From assembly GCA_040223615.1 (NCBI GenBank), contig JAVKFY010000054.1, positions 1 to 64,000 of the forward strand: 64,000 nt of DNA, given 5' to 3'. The DNA comes from JAVKFY01 sp040223615 (GTDB lineage Bacteria > Pseudomonadota > Alphaproteobacteria > GCA-2731375). How positions within the stretch are numbered: the first letter of the stretch is position 1; every line of letters starts with the position of its first letter. A program made the translations under genes and the position numbers. The notes under the pieces were generated by a model. It was not told the origin of the DNA, did no database searches, and was given only the letters and a program-made list of their open reading frames with translations. Shown in pieces: positions 1 through 8,271 of this stretch.

Positions 1-93
1 GTGTTCCTACAATCCGCGGGCGGCCGGCTGCGCAACCCCGACCAGCTCCGCCGGCCGCCCGCTACCGCCACGGCCCTGGAGCAGGCATCATGA
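1..93 (+). CDS. Possible 3' end of a gene cut by the window edge
   Basis: Frame 1 is open from the first base and stops with TGA at 91-93, giving about 30 residues that are rich in Ala, Arg and Pro. I do not recognise them. It could equally be non-coding; the piece is too short to decide. Confidence 0.2.
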   Translation: MFLQSAGGRLRNPDQLRRPPATATALEQAS

Positions 94-137
94 AGCCCTG
101 GACTCTCACTATCACTGAGGGACCAACGGGGAGCAGG

Positions 138-347
138 TCACCAATCCACTGCGCAGTCAGCCTTCTTTCGGTTGCCGCCCACAGCATACAAATGGGCCGC
201 CATATCGACAGCTCCGCCGATGAAGCCTGTGCGCTCACGCGACTCCATCTTGTCCATGACATCGCCGGCATTGATCGCCAGTGCCGGATTCCCGGCCGCG
301 AGAAAACAAGTGACTGTCGCGGCAGCGGCTAGAGTTCGCAAAATCAT
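138..347 (-). CDS. Small secreted protein, possibly truncated
   Basis: This 69-residue product starts with a clear signal peptide (hydrophobic core about residues 4-16, cleavage near AnpALA at 20-24). A short mature part follows with a VMDKMESRERTGFI-like segment and one Cys near the end. The start ATG has a purine-rich ribosome site (gagggtagg) 5-13 bases upstream. Small exported alphaproteobacterial proteins I recall with this layout continue past the Cys-Ala-Val-Asp-Trp stretch, whereas this one stops right after it, so it may be shortened. Function unknown. Confidence 0.5.
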   Translation of the reverse strand: MILRTLAAAATVTCFLAAGNPALAINAGDVMDKMESRERTGFIGGAVDMAAHLYAVGGNRKKADCAVDW

Positions 348-616
348 GTACCTACCCTCTTGCAGAACGCACGGATAAAAGGGAGGGGTTTTGTCAATAG
401 TGCGATGGACTGAGAATCAGTTCTGAGGTATATTCAAAAGTGCCTTTGGGGCTTGCATAATGATAGCGAGCCTTGAAACCAGACCAGCGATTTCCGCGCC
501 TGCCGAAAGGGCTCCCTTTTGGCACCTCTCCGCCAGGCGTGGAGCCGCACGCGCACTGCGCGTTTCCTACAACCCGCCACGCCGCGCCCGCTTCCGGGCC
601 ACGGCCCCCATTTGCC

Positions 617-1183
617 ATGAAGATCGGTTATGCCCGCGTATCGACAGACGAACAGAATCTCGCCCTTCAGATTGACGCGCTGACGGCGGCGGGCTGCGCC
701 TGCATCTTTCGCGACGAAGGCGTATCCGCCGTCGCGCCCGAACGCCCTGCTTTCACCGAGGCTCTAGCGGCGCTGGAACCGGGCGCCACGCTGGTCATCT
801 GGAAGATGGACCGGGCCTTCCGCTCCCTGCTCGATGCGCTACGGATTCTCGAAGAACTGGAGCGGCGCAGCGTTCACTTCCATTCGTTGACCGACGCGAT
901 CGACACGACGACACCGATAGGCCGCTTCGCCTACCAGATCACCAACGCCTTTGCCGAGCTGGAGCGTGCGCTCATCGTCGAGCGCACCAGGGCCGGTATG
1001 GAGGCCGCCCGCCGGCGCGGGGTGCGCATCGGCCGACCGCCCAAACTGACCGCCGCGCAGGTCGACGAGGCCCGTATCGAGGTCGAGACGGGCGCCGTCA
1101 ACATTGTTGATCTTGCGCGCCGCTACGGCGTCTGCCCGCGCACGCTATCGCGAGCCCTGAGCCGCAACCTGTCGCCTTCCTGA
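617..1183 (+). CDS. Serine recombinase, resolvase/invertase family
   Basis: 188 residues, the normal length for small Tn3/Pin-type serine recombinases. The N-terminal catalytic domain begins MKIGYARVSTDEQN; the nucleophilic serine is residue 9 in the YARVS motif. An Arg-rich long helix follows, then a C-terminal helix-turn-helix of the Hin/Pin type (about 145-185, beginning GRPPKLT). The frame is open further upstream, but the family start and the absence of homology before it favour ATG 617. Its likely role is resolution of element dimers or inversion; it is not the integrase expected for tRNA insertion. No res site was recognised beside it. Confidence 0.9.
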   Translation: MKIGYARVSTDEQNLALQIDALTAAGCACIFRDEGVSAVAPERPAFTEALAALEPGATLVIWKMDRAFRSLLDALRILEELERRSVHFHSLTDAIDTTTPIGRFAYQITNAFAELERALIVERTRAGMEAARRRGVRIGRPPKLTAAQVDEARIEVETGAVNIVDLARRYGVCPRTLSRALSRNLSPS

Positions 1184-1289
1184 TCGACCGGTATCTTCCG
1201 GTGCATTCCAGCGATAATGCGCGGGAGCCGCGAATCGCTGTAGACTACGCTCAAGGCGGCAGATGGCCGCATCGATCCGGAGAAAGGCA

Positions 1290-1433
1290 ATGGCAAAGGC
1301 CAAAGGCGGGAGCGGTTCCCGCACCGTGAACAAGAGCGCCGTTACCGGGCGCTTCGTGACTTCGAAGACCGTGCGCAGCAATCCGCGCACGACTTACAAG
1401 CAGACCGTTTCGAAAGGCAGGAAGGGCAAGTAG
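1290..1433 (+). CDS. Small basic protein, 47 residues
   Basis: A short reading frame starts at ATG 1290 with a strong ribosome site (GGAGAAAGG, 6 bases before). The product is very basic, with many Lys, Arg, Ser and Thr. Its core reads SAVTGRFVTSKTVRSNP and then TTYKQTV. Small proteins with an SGRFVT-type core occur widely on alphaproteobacterial plasmids and islands, with no established function. Good ribosome site, typical composition and position between the resolvase and further island genes support it being real. Confidence 0.65.
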   Translation: MAKAKGGSGSRTVNKSAVTGRFVTSKTVRSNPRTTYKQTVSKGRKGK

Positions 1434-1483
1434 GGTCCGGGCCGGGCGGCCTCTGGCCGCACGCGCCGTGCTGAAACCGCACC

Positions 1484-1762
1484 ATGATCGCCTATCCCGT
1501 CCGTGTCCCGCGAAAAGCGTATCGCGGCTCCAAACCTCAAATCCGCCGCAAGGTAGCCGAGCGCAACGCCGTTGCTGCGCGGCTGGAGCAGCATATCAAT
1601 GCGGATTTCTCGGCCTCCGGCGCGTCGATGCGCGAGTACTTGTATGAGTTGATCGCGCTTGAACTTTACCTGCCCGTCGATATCGTGCGCGACATACTCT
1701 GCCGCCTCAAAGCCGGGCACAACGGCGTCACCGTGTTCAGGCGGACCTCACCGGTATCCTGA
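1484..1762 (+). CDS. Hypothetical island protein, 92 residues
   Basis: The product is a mixed helical, basic protein with no signal peptide or membrane segment. A highly charged first half (RKAYRGSKPQIRRKVAERN) leads into an amphipathic segment rich in Leu, Tyr and Ile. It lies in line with genes on both sides and its codon use fits them better than the opposing frames do. The ribosome site is weak. Function not recognised; possibly a small DNA-binding or accessory protein of the element. Confidence 0.6.
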   Translation: MIAYPVRVPRKAYRGSKPQIRRKVAERNAVAARLEQHINADFSASGASMREYLYELIALELYLPVDIVRDILCRLKAGHNGVTVFRRTSPVS

Positions 1763-1817
1763 CCTGGCGGCGGTCCAGCCGCGACAGACCGAACAGAAAA
1801 CATGAGAAGGACAATCC

Positions 1818-2111
1818 ATGCCCCGCCGCAAATCCGCCGCCGTTGACGAAGCCGCCTTGTCCAAGGGCGACCTGCGCAAGCTGAATGCCCTGCGCAAGTC
1901 GCTCGGACCGGACATTGCCGAGCGCGCTTTCGCCGAATGGCTCGCAACGAAGCCCGAGGCCGTGGACGGTCCGCCGGACCGTGCCGCCGAAGTGATCGCC
2001 GATGCCGTCTATGGCCTCGTCGAGAAAAACAACCTCCAAATCCCGCGTGGTGGCTACCTTGTGCGGCGCGGGCGCGGCCGTGTCATCGTCGAGCGACCTG
2101 CCGAGGAATAG
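1818..2111 (+). CDS. Hypothetical island protein, 97 residues
   Basis: Starts at ATG 1818 after an aggacaa ribosome site. A basic N-terminus (MPRRKSAAVDE) is followed by a helical, charged middle and a C-terminus rich in Arg, Gly and Val (GGYLVRRGRGRVIVER). No recognised domain. Same strand as neighbouring element genes, followed by the 430-base non-coding stretch that carries leader copy A. Confidence 0.6.
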   Translation: MPRRKSAAVDEAALSKGDLRKLNALRKSLGPDIAERAFAEWLATKPEAVDGPPDRAAEVIADAVYGLVEKNNLQIPRGGYLVRRGRGRVIVERPAEE

Positions 2112-2377
2112 CCATTCCCGAAGCGGGGCAGCTCCGAAACTGTCGGCCTTCCAGGGGCGCACACGGTCCCGCCGCCTCAAGTGCGGCTCCTGCGGGTGCG
2201 CCGGGAACCCGGTCCGGCCGGCAGCCGCTTCCCGCCGGGTCAAGGCCGGCTCCTTGCAGGCTGATTTCGTATGGCGCCCAGTGGCCAACGAGGGGTGTAC
2301 AGCATCCGTCCACACAACGAGGACACCACTTCGCTGTCGTATGAACGTGTGTTGACTGCCTTCTGCGTATCGAATGG
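2112..2377. other. Non-coding stretch before leader copy A
   Basis: High-GC sequence with no convincing gene on either strand. Together with leader copy A it forms the 427-base gap between the 97-residue protein and the DUF2958 gene, and it presumably holds that gene's promoter. Confidence 0.4.
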
Positions 2378-2538
2378 TACCAGCCACCCCGGCGCCGCCT
2401 CAATACTCATAGATTCTTTCGTTTCCGGTTTCCGCTGAAGCGGACCCTCCGAAAACGAAGAGAATCTTGTGACCCGGCTTGGGCCGGCTGATCTGCCTTT
2501 GTTGTTCGAAGTCAATCAAACAGCAAAGGAGAAAGATC
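2378..2538 (+). promoter_or_regulatory. Structured leader, copy A, before the DUF2958 gene
   Basis: Outer stem arms lie at 2411-2428 (agattctttcgtttccgg) and 2449-2467, about 17 pairs with a small bulge. Between them is an inner hairpin, TCCGCT-GA-AGCGGA (2431-2444). A second short GC stem follows (ccggcttgggccgg), then an AAAGGAGAAAGATC ribosome site touching the start codon. A second copy with the same outer arms, but a different yet still self-complementary inner stem, precedes the ParB-like gene. This points to a cis-acting RNA structure or a shared operator. Confidence 0.65.
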
Positions 2539-2946
2539 ATGAAACTTCTAACCTATTCCATCGAACAGAAGCTCTTACGGAACGGCGCCATCAGGCAGGC
2601 GATCGAAGAAGACGGCAGGATGGAAGCCGACTTCATCCCTGTGGTGAAGCTCTTCACCCCGGACGCCGCTTGCACCTGGATACTGAGCGAACTCGATCCC
2701 GAGGAGCCGGACATCGCCTTCGGCCTGTGCGATCTCGGTATGGGCTTCCCCGAACTCGGCAGTGTGCGTATATCCGAGCTGGAGGCCGTGCGCGGCAAGC
2801 TCGGCCTTCCGGTCGAGCGCGACCGCTTCTTCAGCGCCCGGCAAAGCCTGGCCATTTATGCGCGCGCCGCGTACACCGCAGGGGCGATCACCGAGAACCC
2901 CGACGCATTGCTCCGCGCCGCTGAAGTCCTTGCAGCCGAAAAGTGA
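2539..2946 (+). CDS. DUF2958 domain protein
   Basis: 135 residues matching the DUF2958 pattern: a short N-terminal helix (MKLLT), KLFTPDAACTWILSELDPEE in the first half, then FGLCDLGMGFPELG and a SISELE-like segment ending in GLPVERDRFF. Such proteins are common on plasmids, ICEs and in phage-related DNA, with no firmly established activity. The frame is open upstream, but the ribosome site fixes ATG 2539. The first residues resemble those of the ParB-like gene (MKL), and both genes share the same leader, so they are probably regulated together. Confidence 0.8.
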   Translation: MKLLTYSIEQKLLRNGAIRQAIEEDGRMEADFIPVVKLFTPDAACTWILSELDPEEPDIAFGLCDLGMGFPELGSVRISELEAVRGKLGLPVERDRFFSARQSLAIYARAAYTAGAITENPDALLRAAEVLAAEK

Positions 2947-3090
2947 AGGGATCAACCATAATATCTCCTCCCCTGGTGACAGGTGGACTTTATCAGCGGT
3001 CATTTCGACATTCTCTAACAATAGTTTCTCAAATTTGCAATTTGATGAAATTTCAATTATGGTTATGAAAATAAAAAGGAAGGAAAATTC

Positions 3091-3633
3091 ATGCGTAATT
3101 TAATAAGAGCATTATTTCTGAAATCATCAAGGCGACAATTCAATTTCTCGGGGAAATCATGTGTAGACATAATGAATGAATTTGATATCGATTCTCTGAC
3201 GCGAATCAACCTCAGTGGAGCCGATTTGCGCGGCACGACGCTACAAAGTAGCTTAAGCTATTCCTGTTTGAGCGGTGCCAATCTGGAGTTTGCTGACCTT
3301 ACCAACACCAAACTGATAGGCGCGGACTTTACGGATAGCATCTTGCGCAACGCAAGGTTAAGGCAAGCTGATTTACGAGGAGCAGATTTTTCTGGAGCAG
3401 ACCTACGGGGAGCCGACCTATGCGGCGCTGACATGGGTGGCACGATACTAGACGGCGCCAACCTTCACGATGCTGATCTGCGCAAGGTGCGAAACCTGTC
3501 TAAAACACAGTTGTGCTCGGCCCTCGTGAGCGCCGCAACCCAGTTGCCGAAAGGCATGAGCATGACGTCAGCGAGGAATTTGCAGGAAGCAGTGGCGGGC
3601 GGTCCGAGGGTGATTCCATTCAGAAAGGTTTGA
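3091..3633 (+). CDS. Pentapeptide-repeat protein
   Basis: 180 residues with about 16 A(D/N)LxG-type pentapeptides between residues 38 and 135 (for example ADLRG, ADFSG, ADLCG, ANLHD), forming a right-handed quadrilateral beta-helix. The first 35 residues are basic and non-repetitive; the last 40 are helical. The start ATG follows a strong AAGGAAGG site. The upstream 130 bases and the 5' end of the gene are much more AT-rich than the surroundings, a sign of separate acquisition. Some family members (Qnr, MfpA) mimic DNA and protect gyrase, but most have unknown roles, so no function is assigned. Confidence 0.8.
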   Translation: MRNLIRALFLKSSRRQFNFSGKSCVDIMNEFDIDSLTRINLSGADLRGTTLQSSLSYSCLSGANLEFADLTNTKLIGADFTDSILRNARLRQADLRGADFSGADLRGADLCGADMGGTILDGANLHDADLRKVRNLSKTQLCSALVSAATQLPKGMSMTSARNLQEAVAGGPRVIPFRKV

Positions 3634-3653
3634 GACTGAGTGACACATGTCAG

Positions 3654-4094
3654 TTATAGTGGGCCTTCAGTTTTGAATGTCTCATTCTTCTCATCTGCCG
3701 CATGTCCGAGTGAGATTACGATATCGTCAAGCTTGGAATTCAGAGTTCTAAATTCGTCTCCTGCGCTTTTTATTCTCACCGCTATCTCCTTGCGAAATTG
3801 TCGCGTTTGTTTCAGAGACTCGATATAGTTTGCGAGAAACTCGCCTCCTATGACGAGTGCGCCGCCCACAGCCAAAACTGCCACACCCTCCATGGGAGGC
3901 ATTCCATGTTCGCCGAAAAAGAATGTTTCAACCCGCTTTACATCGGCGAACGCAGCAACCGAACTGCCTACCATGGCGTAGCCAACCGCTCTGATAGACC
4001 ATTTCGAAATCCCCTCTCGAACACCATCAACGATTGGTTTTTTCTCTTCGGAGGATTTGCCTTCATCTGAACTTTTCGAGATGGGGTTGGTCAT
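3654..4094 (-). CDS. Small membrane protein, unknown function
   Basis: 146 residues. The N-terminus is charged (residues 1-30) and is followed by two hydrophobic segments, about 35-52 and 68-88, that could span the membrane. The C-terminal 50 residues look like an amphipathic helix or coiled coil (KQTRQFRKEIAVRIKSAGDE). A GGAGAG ribosome site lies 6-11 bases before the start. It is convergent with the pentapeptide-repeat gene, 20 bases apart, and equally AT-rich, so the two may have arrived together. Confidence 0.65.
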   Translation of the reverse strand: MTNPISKSSDEGKSSEEKKPIVDGVREGISKWSIRAVGYAMVGSSVAAFADVKRVETFFFGEHGMPPMEGVAVLAVGGALVIGGEFLANYIESLKQTRQFRKEIAVRIKSAGDEFRTLNSKLDDIVISLGHAADEKNETFKTEGPL

Positions 4095-4253
4095 GTTCTT
4101 CTCTCCAAGTGTATTCGTTCGTCGATGTGTTCGGCCGGAGGCCCTGAAGCCCAGGCGTTGTGTCGCGTGCCACGACCGAACGGAGCCTCACGGGAATGGG
4201 TTGCACCTTCTCCTCACCCCGAAGTCATTGTCGCGTCTGACGTTCTCCAATCT

Positions 4254-4430
4254 TACCAGCCGTGCCGGCGCCGCCTCAATACTCATAGATTCTTTCGTTT
4301 CCGGCTTCCCCCGGCTCTGCTCCGCGCCGCCGGTGGACCCTCCGGAAACGAAGAGAATCTTGTGACCCGGCTTGGCCCGGCCGGTCCCCCTTTGGTGTTC
4401 GTAAGCAACGATCAACAAAGGAGAAAGATC
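4254..4430 (+). promoter_or_regulatory. Structured leader, copy B, before the ParB-like gene
   Basis: Same outer arms as copy A: 4287-4304 and 4342-4360. The inner part differs (CCGGC paired with GCCGG around a GC-rich loop) and is longer. It is followed by the same ggaccctcc and gaatcttgtgacccggcttgg segments and the same AAAGGAGAAAGATC ribosome site. Arms and ribosome site are conserved while the inner stem changes but stays paired. The region also carries the promoter of the following long gene. Confidence 0.65.
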
Positions 4431-6173
4431 ATGAAACTACAGCATATCGAACTATCCAGACTAACCGTCTCGAAAGCCAATGTGCGTAAGCACGGCGGCA
4501 AGGACGTAGGCGATCTCATCGCGAGCATCCGCAGCCTCGGTGTCATCCAGCCCCTGCTTGTGCGCCGGTGCGGCGAGGGCTTCGAGGTGATCGCGGGCCA
4601 GCGCCGCCTGCTTGCCTGTCGGGCGCTTGAGGCAGAGAACGGCAAAGCTGCGCCCGTGCCCTGCGCCGTGCTCGATACCGGGGACGATGCCGCCGCGATC
4701 GAGGCCTCGCTTGCTGAGAACGTCGCGCGCCTACCGATGGAGGAGATCGACCAGTACAAAGCCTTTGCCGCCCTCAAGGCCAAAGGGCGCACAGTGGCGG
4801 ATATCGCAGCGCAGTTCGGCGTTACCGAGCTGCTGGTCAGAAAGCGTGTTGCGATCGCGAACCTGATCGCACCCGTGCTGAATGCCTACCGCCGCGGTGA
4901 TATAGAAGTGCCGACGATCCGCCAGCTCACCATGGCGACGAAAGCGCAGCAGAAGGATTGGTACAGGCTCTTCCGCGATCCGGAGGAATATGCGCCGAAG
5001 GGCCACGCCCTGTCCGAGTGGCTGTTCGGCGGGGCGAAGATTCCGCTCTCTTCCGCCCTGTTCCCGGTCGAGCAGTACGAAGGAAGCATCCTCTCCGACC
5101 TGTTCGGCGACGAGCAGCTTTTCGACGATGCGCAGAAATTCTGGAAGCGCCAGATGGCCGTGGTTATGGAACGCCAGGCCGCCTACCTCGAAGCCGGATG
5201 GAGCGATGTCATCGTCATGGAGATCGGTGATCGCTTCTATCACTACGACAAGGTGAAGCGCGGCAAGAAGGAAGGCGGCAAGATCTACATCTCATGCGCT
5301 GCCAACGGCGAGATCGGCTTTCACGAGGGCTGGCTCGACGAGAAGGAGGCCGCCCGCCGGGACCGTGCCAGCGCTAAAGCCGAAGGCAAGGGCGCGAAGA
5401 GCGGAACCGATGCTCAGGCCAGGCCCGAGCTGACCAAGGCGGCGATCCGCTATCTTGAGCTGCACCGGCATAACGCGGTGCGCAACGAGCTGCTGAAGAG
5501 CCCGCAGGCCGCACTCCGCCTCATCGCCGCGCATGTGGTTGGCGGCAGCAGCCTGTGGTGCGTGACGCCCGAGGACCAGAACCCGGACGGCAACAAGCTC
5601 GTTGCCGCGTCGGTCGCATCCTGCAAGGCGCAGACCGCCTTCGATACCGAGCGCAAAGCCATGCGCGAGCTGCTGGGCCTTGCGGACAAACCGGGCTTCC
5701 GCCACCTGATGCGACCGGCCTGGGAGCCTGTCGACACCTGTGCCCTCTTCGCCCGTTTACTTTCGCTGAGCGATGAGGATGTGCTGCGCGTCCTGACATT
5801 CATCATGGCCGAAGCGCTCGAAGCCGGAAGTGCCCAGTGTGAGGCGCTCGGGGTCCTGCTCGACGTCGATATGGACAAGTGGTGGACGCCGGACGATGCC
5901 TTCTTCGATCTGCTCCGGGACAAGGCGGCGATTAATGCGATGGTCGCCGAGATCGCCGGCAAACAGGCCGCCGGTGCGCATGTCGCCAGCACCGTCAAGG
6001 TACAGAAGGGTGTGATCCGCGCCTGCCTTGACGGCACGGAGGGGCGCAAGAAGGTCAGTGGCTGGAAGCCGCGTTACATGCGCTTCCCGATGCAGGCCTA
6101 CACCAAGCGCAAGGGCCTGCCCGCCATCGAGTATTGGAACGCCGTGCGCAAGCTGCTTCCCGGCAAATCGTAG
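4431..6173 (+). CDS. ParB/RepB/Spo0J-like protein, long island type
   Basis: 580 residues. The N-terminal ParB/Srx-type nuclease-like domain (about 5-95) shows the GQRRL motif at residues 56-60, the CTP-binding/arginine patch of ParB-like folds. A helix-turn-helix follows (about 100-145, GRTVADIAAQFGVTELLVRKR). The remaining 430 residues are not part of classical chromosomal ParB (about 300 residues) and include a charged linker (about 340-380) and a conserved C-terminal block. No ParA partner is seen next to it. Such long ParB-like proteins are typical of alphaproteobacterial ICEs and plasmids, acting in maintenance or regulation. The start is set by the leader's ribosome site. Confidence 0.85.
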   Translation: MKLQHIELSRLTVSKANVRKHGGKDVGDLIASIRSLGVIQPLLVRRCGEGFEVIAGQRRLLACRALEAENGKAAPVPCAVLDTGDDAAAIEASLAENVARLPMEEIDQYKAFAALKAKGRTVADIAAQFGVTELLVRKRVAIANLIAPVLNAYRRGDIEVPTIRQLTMATKAQQKDWYRLFRDPEEYAPKGHALSEWLFGGAKIPLSSALFPVEQYEGSILSDLFGDEQLFDDAQKFWKRQMAVVMERQAAYLEAGWSDVIVMEIGDRFYHYDKVKRGKKEGGKIYISCAANGEIGFHEGWLDEKEAARRDRASAKAEGKGAKSGTDAQARPELTKAAIRYLELHRHNAVRNELLKSPQAALRLIAAHVVGGSSLWCVTPEDQNPDGNKLVAASVASCKAQTAFDTERKAMRELLGLADKPGFRHLMRPAWEPVDTCALFARLLSLSDEDVLRVLTFIMAEALEAGSAQCEALGVLLDVDMDKWWTPDDAFFDLLRDKAAINAMVAEIAGKQAAGAHVASTVKVQKGVIRACLDGTEGRKKVSGWKPRYMRFPMQAYTKRKGLPAIEYWNAVRKLLPGKS

Positions 6174-6185
6174 CGGCGTTCCGAA

Positions 6186-6235
6186 CCCCCGGTCCCGGTC
6201 CGTCCAGTTTCCTCCGGACGGGCCGGGGCTTTTCC
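6186..6235 (+). terminator. Rho-independent-like terminator after the ParB-like gene
   Basis: GC-rich stem: CCCCGG...CCGTCC pairs with GGACGG...CCGGGG around a short loop, followed by cttttccctc. It lies 13 bases after the ParB-like stop codon and before the opposing nuclease-like gene. Confidence 0.6.
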
Positions 6236-6267
6236 CTCAACGCCGGGCGAGCTGTTTAGAGCGGCGG

Positions 6268-7587
6268 TCAGCGGAACTCCACCCGGTCGCCTTCCCCGGT
6301 CGGCCCGTAGGAAACGCTATCCCGGACGGTTCCGCCTTCATCCACCAAATCCACCCGGTCACCCCCATTGTTGAGCGCCATCGGCTGTCCGGCGCGCATG
6401 ATCTCCATGCTTTGTCCGCCCGCGAGCGTCCCGAGCGCATTGAGCGACCAGGTGCGTCCCGCTGCGTCGCGCAGCGTCCAGCCCGCCAGCGAGACGGCGG
6501 ACGATCCGGTGTTCACGATCGACGCTGCCTCGTTCTGCCGCTCGTCGCCATCCGGGTTTGGCAGCAGCCACGCGATCCTGAGTGCAGCGACACCATCCGC
6601 CGGCGACGCGCCGGGAAGATCGAAACGCACGATGACCGGGAAATGATCGGTCAGCGTGCGCGGATCGTGGCCGTGATCGATCTCGGCCCACGCGATGAGC
6701 TGGGCCAGCGCGCCGGAGATCAGGATGTGATCGATAGCCGAAAATTCTTCGGGCTCGTCGATGCGCGAATCTTCGTCCCGGTCCCAATAGGCCGTGTAGC
6801 GCCGGGCCTTGGGCACGAAGCGCAGCGCATTCACGAGGTCGTCGTCCGCGCTGGCCGGGTCCATGCCCTGCAAGCGCGCCAGCACGTTGGTGATCGGCAT
6901 GTGATCGTTGATGTCGAGCGAAGCCTGCTCGCCCGTATAGTCGTTGAAATCGCCGAGGATGATGATGTCGTACCCGGCGGCGGCCAGCTCGCGGGCCTGG
7001 GTGAGCGTGGCGTCGGCCTGCGCCTGCCGCTGGTGCAGGCGTGAGGCGTCGCCCGGCCGTGAAAGATAGTGGATGCCGAGAATGGCGATCTTGCGCCCGC
7101 CTACGTCGAGCTTGGCGAAATAGTTCTTCGAAACCGACTTGAACGTGCTGCCGCTCGCACCGGAGCGATCATCGCGCGCGATCGCGCCACCCTCAGGATC
7201 GATCCGGGTCAACAGCCCCACATCCTGCCCTGTAAAGCTGTCCTTGCCTTTGACGAGATAGGCCGCGTAGCCGCGGCCCGCCAGAAACGTGGCATTCAGG
7301 TGCTCAAGTGCAGCGAGCCCTTCGACTTCGACCAGGTTGACGATGTCGGGATCGTGCGCGGCGATGATGCCCGCAATTGCCTGCATGCGCTCGTCCGCCT
7401 CATCGGGCGCGTGCTTCCAGGCGAAGTTCACCTGTCCCTCTTCCGGCGGCCTCCCGTCCCAGAGGAACTCGCCGTTGAAGGTCATCACGACAAGCCGGCC
7501 CGGATCGGCGCGGCGGTCCGCGGCGGTCCCTTCGAAGCTCGTAATGAAGAGCGCGAACAGCGGCAGCAGGTACAGGGAAATCCTCAT
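6268..7587 (-). CDS. Secreted endonuclease/exonuclease/phosphatase-family protein with lamin-tail domain
   Basis: 439 residues from the ATG preceded by GGGAGG; an upstream in-frame ATG lacks that site. Signal peptide about 1-22 (MRISLYLLPLFALFITSFEG). The EEP fold spans about 30-325, with VMTFNGEF, VNLVEVEG (metal-binding Glu), GIHYLSRPG, ILGDFNDY (Asp/Asn catalytic pair) and a C-terminal LTDHFPVIVRF (Asp-His pair), so the catalytic residues look complete. The C-terminal 100 residues (AAL...LNNGGDRVDLVDEGG) form a lamin-tail-type beta domain. It is probably an exported metal-dependent nuclease or phosphoesterase. Its presence on a mobilizable element is unusual. Confidence 0.85.
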   Translation of the reverse strand: MRISLYLLPLFALFITSFEGTAADRRADPGRLVVMTFNGEFLWDGRPPEEGQVNFAWKHAPDEADERMQAIAGIIAAHDPDIVNLVEVEGLAALEHLNATFLAGRGYAAYLVKGKDSFTGQDVGLLTRIDPEGGAIARDDRSGASGSTFKSVSKNYFAKLDVGGRKIAILGIHYLSRPGDASRLHQRQAQADATLTQARELAAAGYDIIILGDFNDYTGEQASLDINDHMPITNVLARLQGMDPASADDDLVNALRFVPKARRYTAYWDRDEDSRIDEPEEFSAIDHILISGALAQLIAWAEIDHGHDPRTLTDHFPVIVRFDLPGASPADGVAALRIAWLLPNPDGDERQNEAASIVNTGSSAVSLAGWTLRDAAGRTWSLNALGTLAGGQSMEIMRAGQPMALNNGGDRVDLVDEGGTVRDSVSYGPTGEGDRVEFR

Positions 7588-8271
7588 GACAGCCTCCCGC
7601 GCGTCCTGAGGGCGCAAATGCGTGCGCTAATTTAGCATGGGTTTCGTGACGCGCGCATGATGGCCACGTACAGATAAAGACAGCCAGGCAGCTTGAGCAC
7701 GAGGCTCCCTACTCCCCGGCACGGCGCCGTCGTCTCCCTACACCTGCCGGCAGCGTTGCCCTTGCGGACGGACTTACCGGCGAAACGGCGTGGACACAAA
7801 CACAAGACTTCATGCGCGGTGAAACATTGCGTTGTCTGTGAATGTAGCCTTCTCAGCATGTGCCTGTAGCACCGGGCGAGAGGCGCTGTGAGGCGGGTAG
7901 CTGCCGCCCTGCACTCCTGCCGCTTCTTTCCCCTGACAGACCTTCCCGGCCACAGGACTAAAGGGTTCTCTTCCGGACGTTGCCTTATCCCGTTTGGTGG
8001 AATTTTCGCCGCAGCTCCTTCCCGCGGTTCGAAGAAAGCCATCCCCACCGCCGGGCCTTTTGCGGTTAACCCTGCATCCGGCCAGTCCCTTGACCCAAAC
8101 CGACCCTTTCGGGGTGGAAACGGGCGCTCCCGTGTCCTCCCCGGATCAAGTCCGGGTGCGGGCCGCTCCATTCGCTGTTTCCAGATTTGGACCGGGCCTG
8201 AAGCGCGTCTGCGATCGGGACCTGCAAAGGCCGTGATGGGCACGGCCCCAAACAGCAGAAAGGAAACGAAA
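7588..8271. other. 684-base intergenic stretch with a structured 3' part
   Basis: No convincing gene on either strand; open frames here lack ribosome sites and domain signatures. The last 250 bases before the next start are rich in short self-complementary pieces, for example ggccgt-gatgggc-acggcc at 8229-8247, and probably form the leader and promoter of the 92-residue gene that follows. Sequence unlike the leaders at 2.4 and 4.3 kb. Confidence 0.4.

Noticed and set aside
394..618. Minus-strand frame antisense to the region before the resolvase
   Set aside because: No ribosome site, no recognised domain, overlaps the resolvase start; only its last 25 residues look protein-like, not enough to call.
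2112..2377. Several overlapping short frames on both strands
   Set aside because: None has a ribosome site or consistent codon use.
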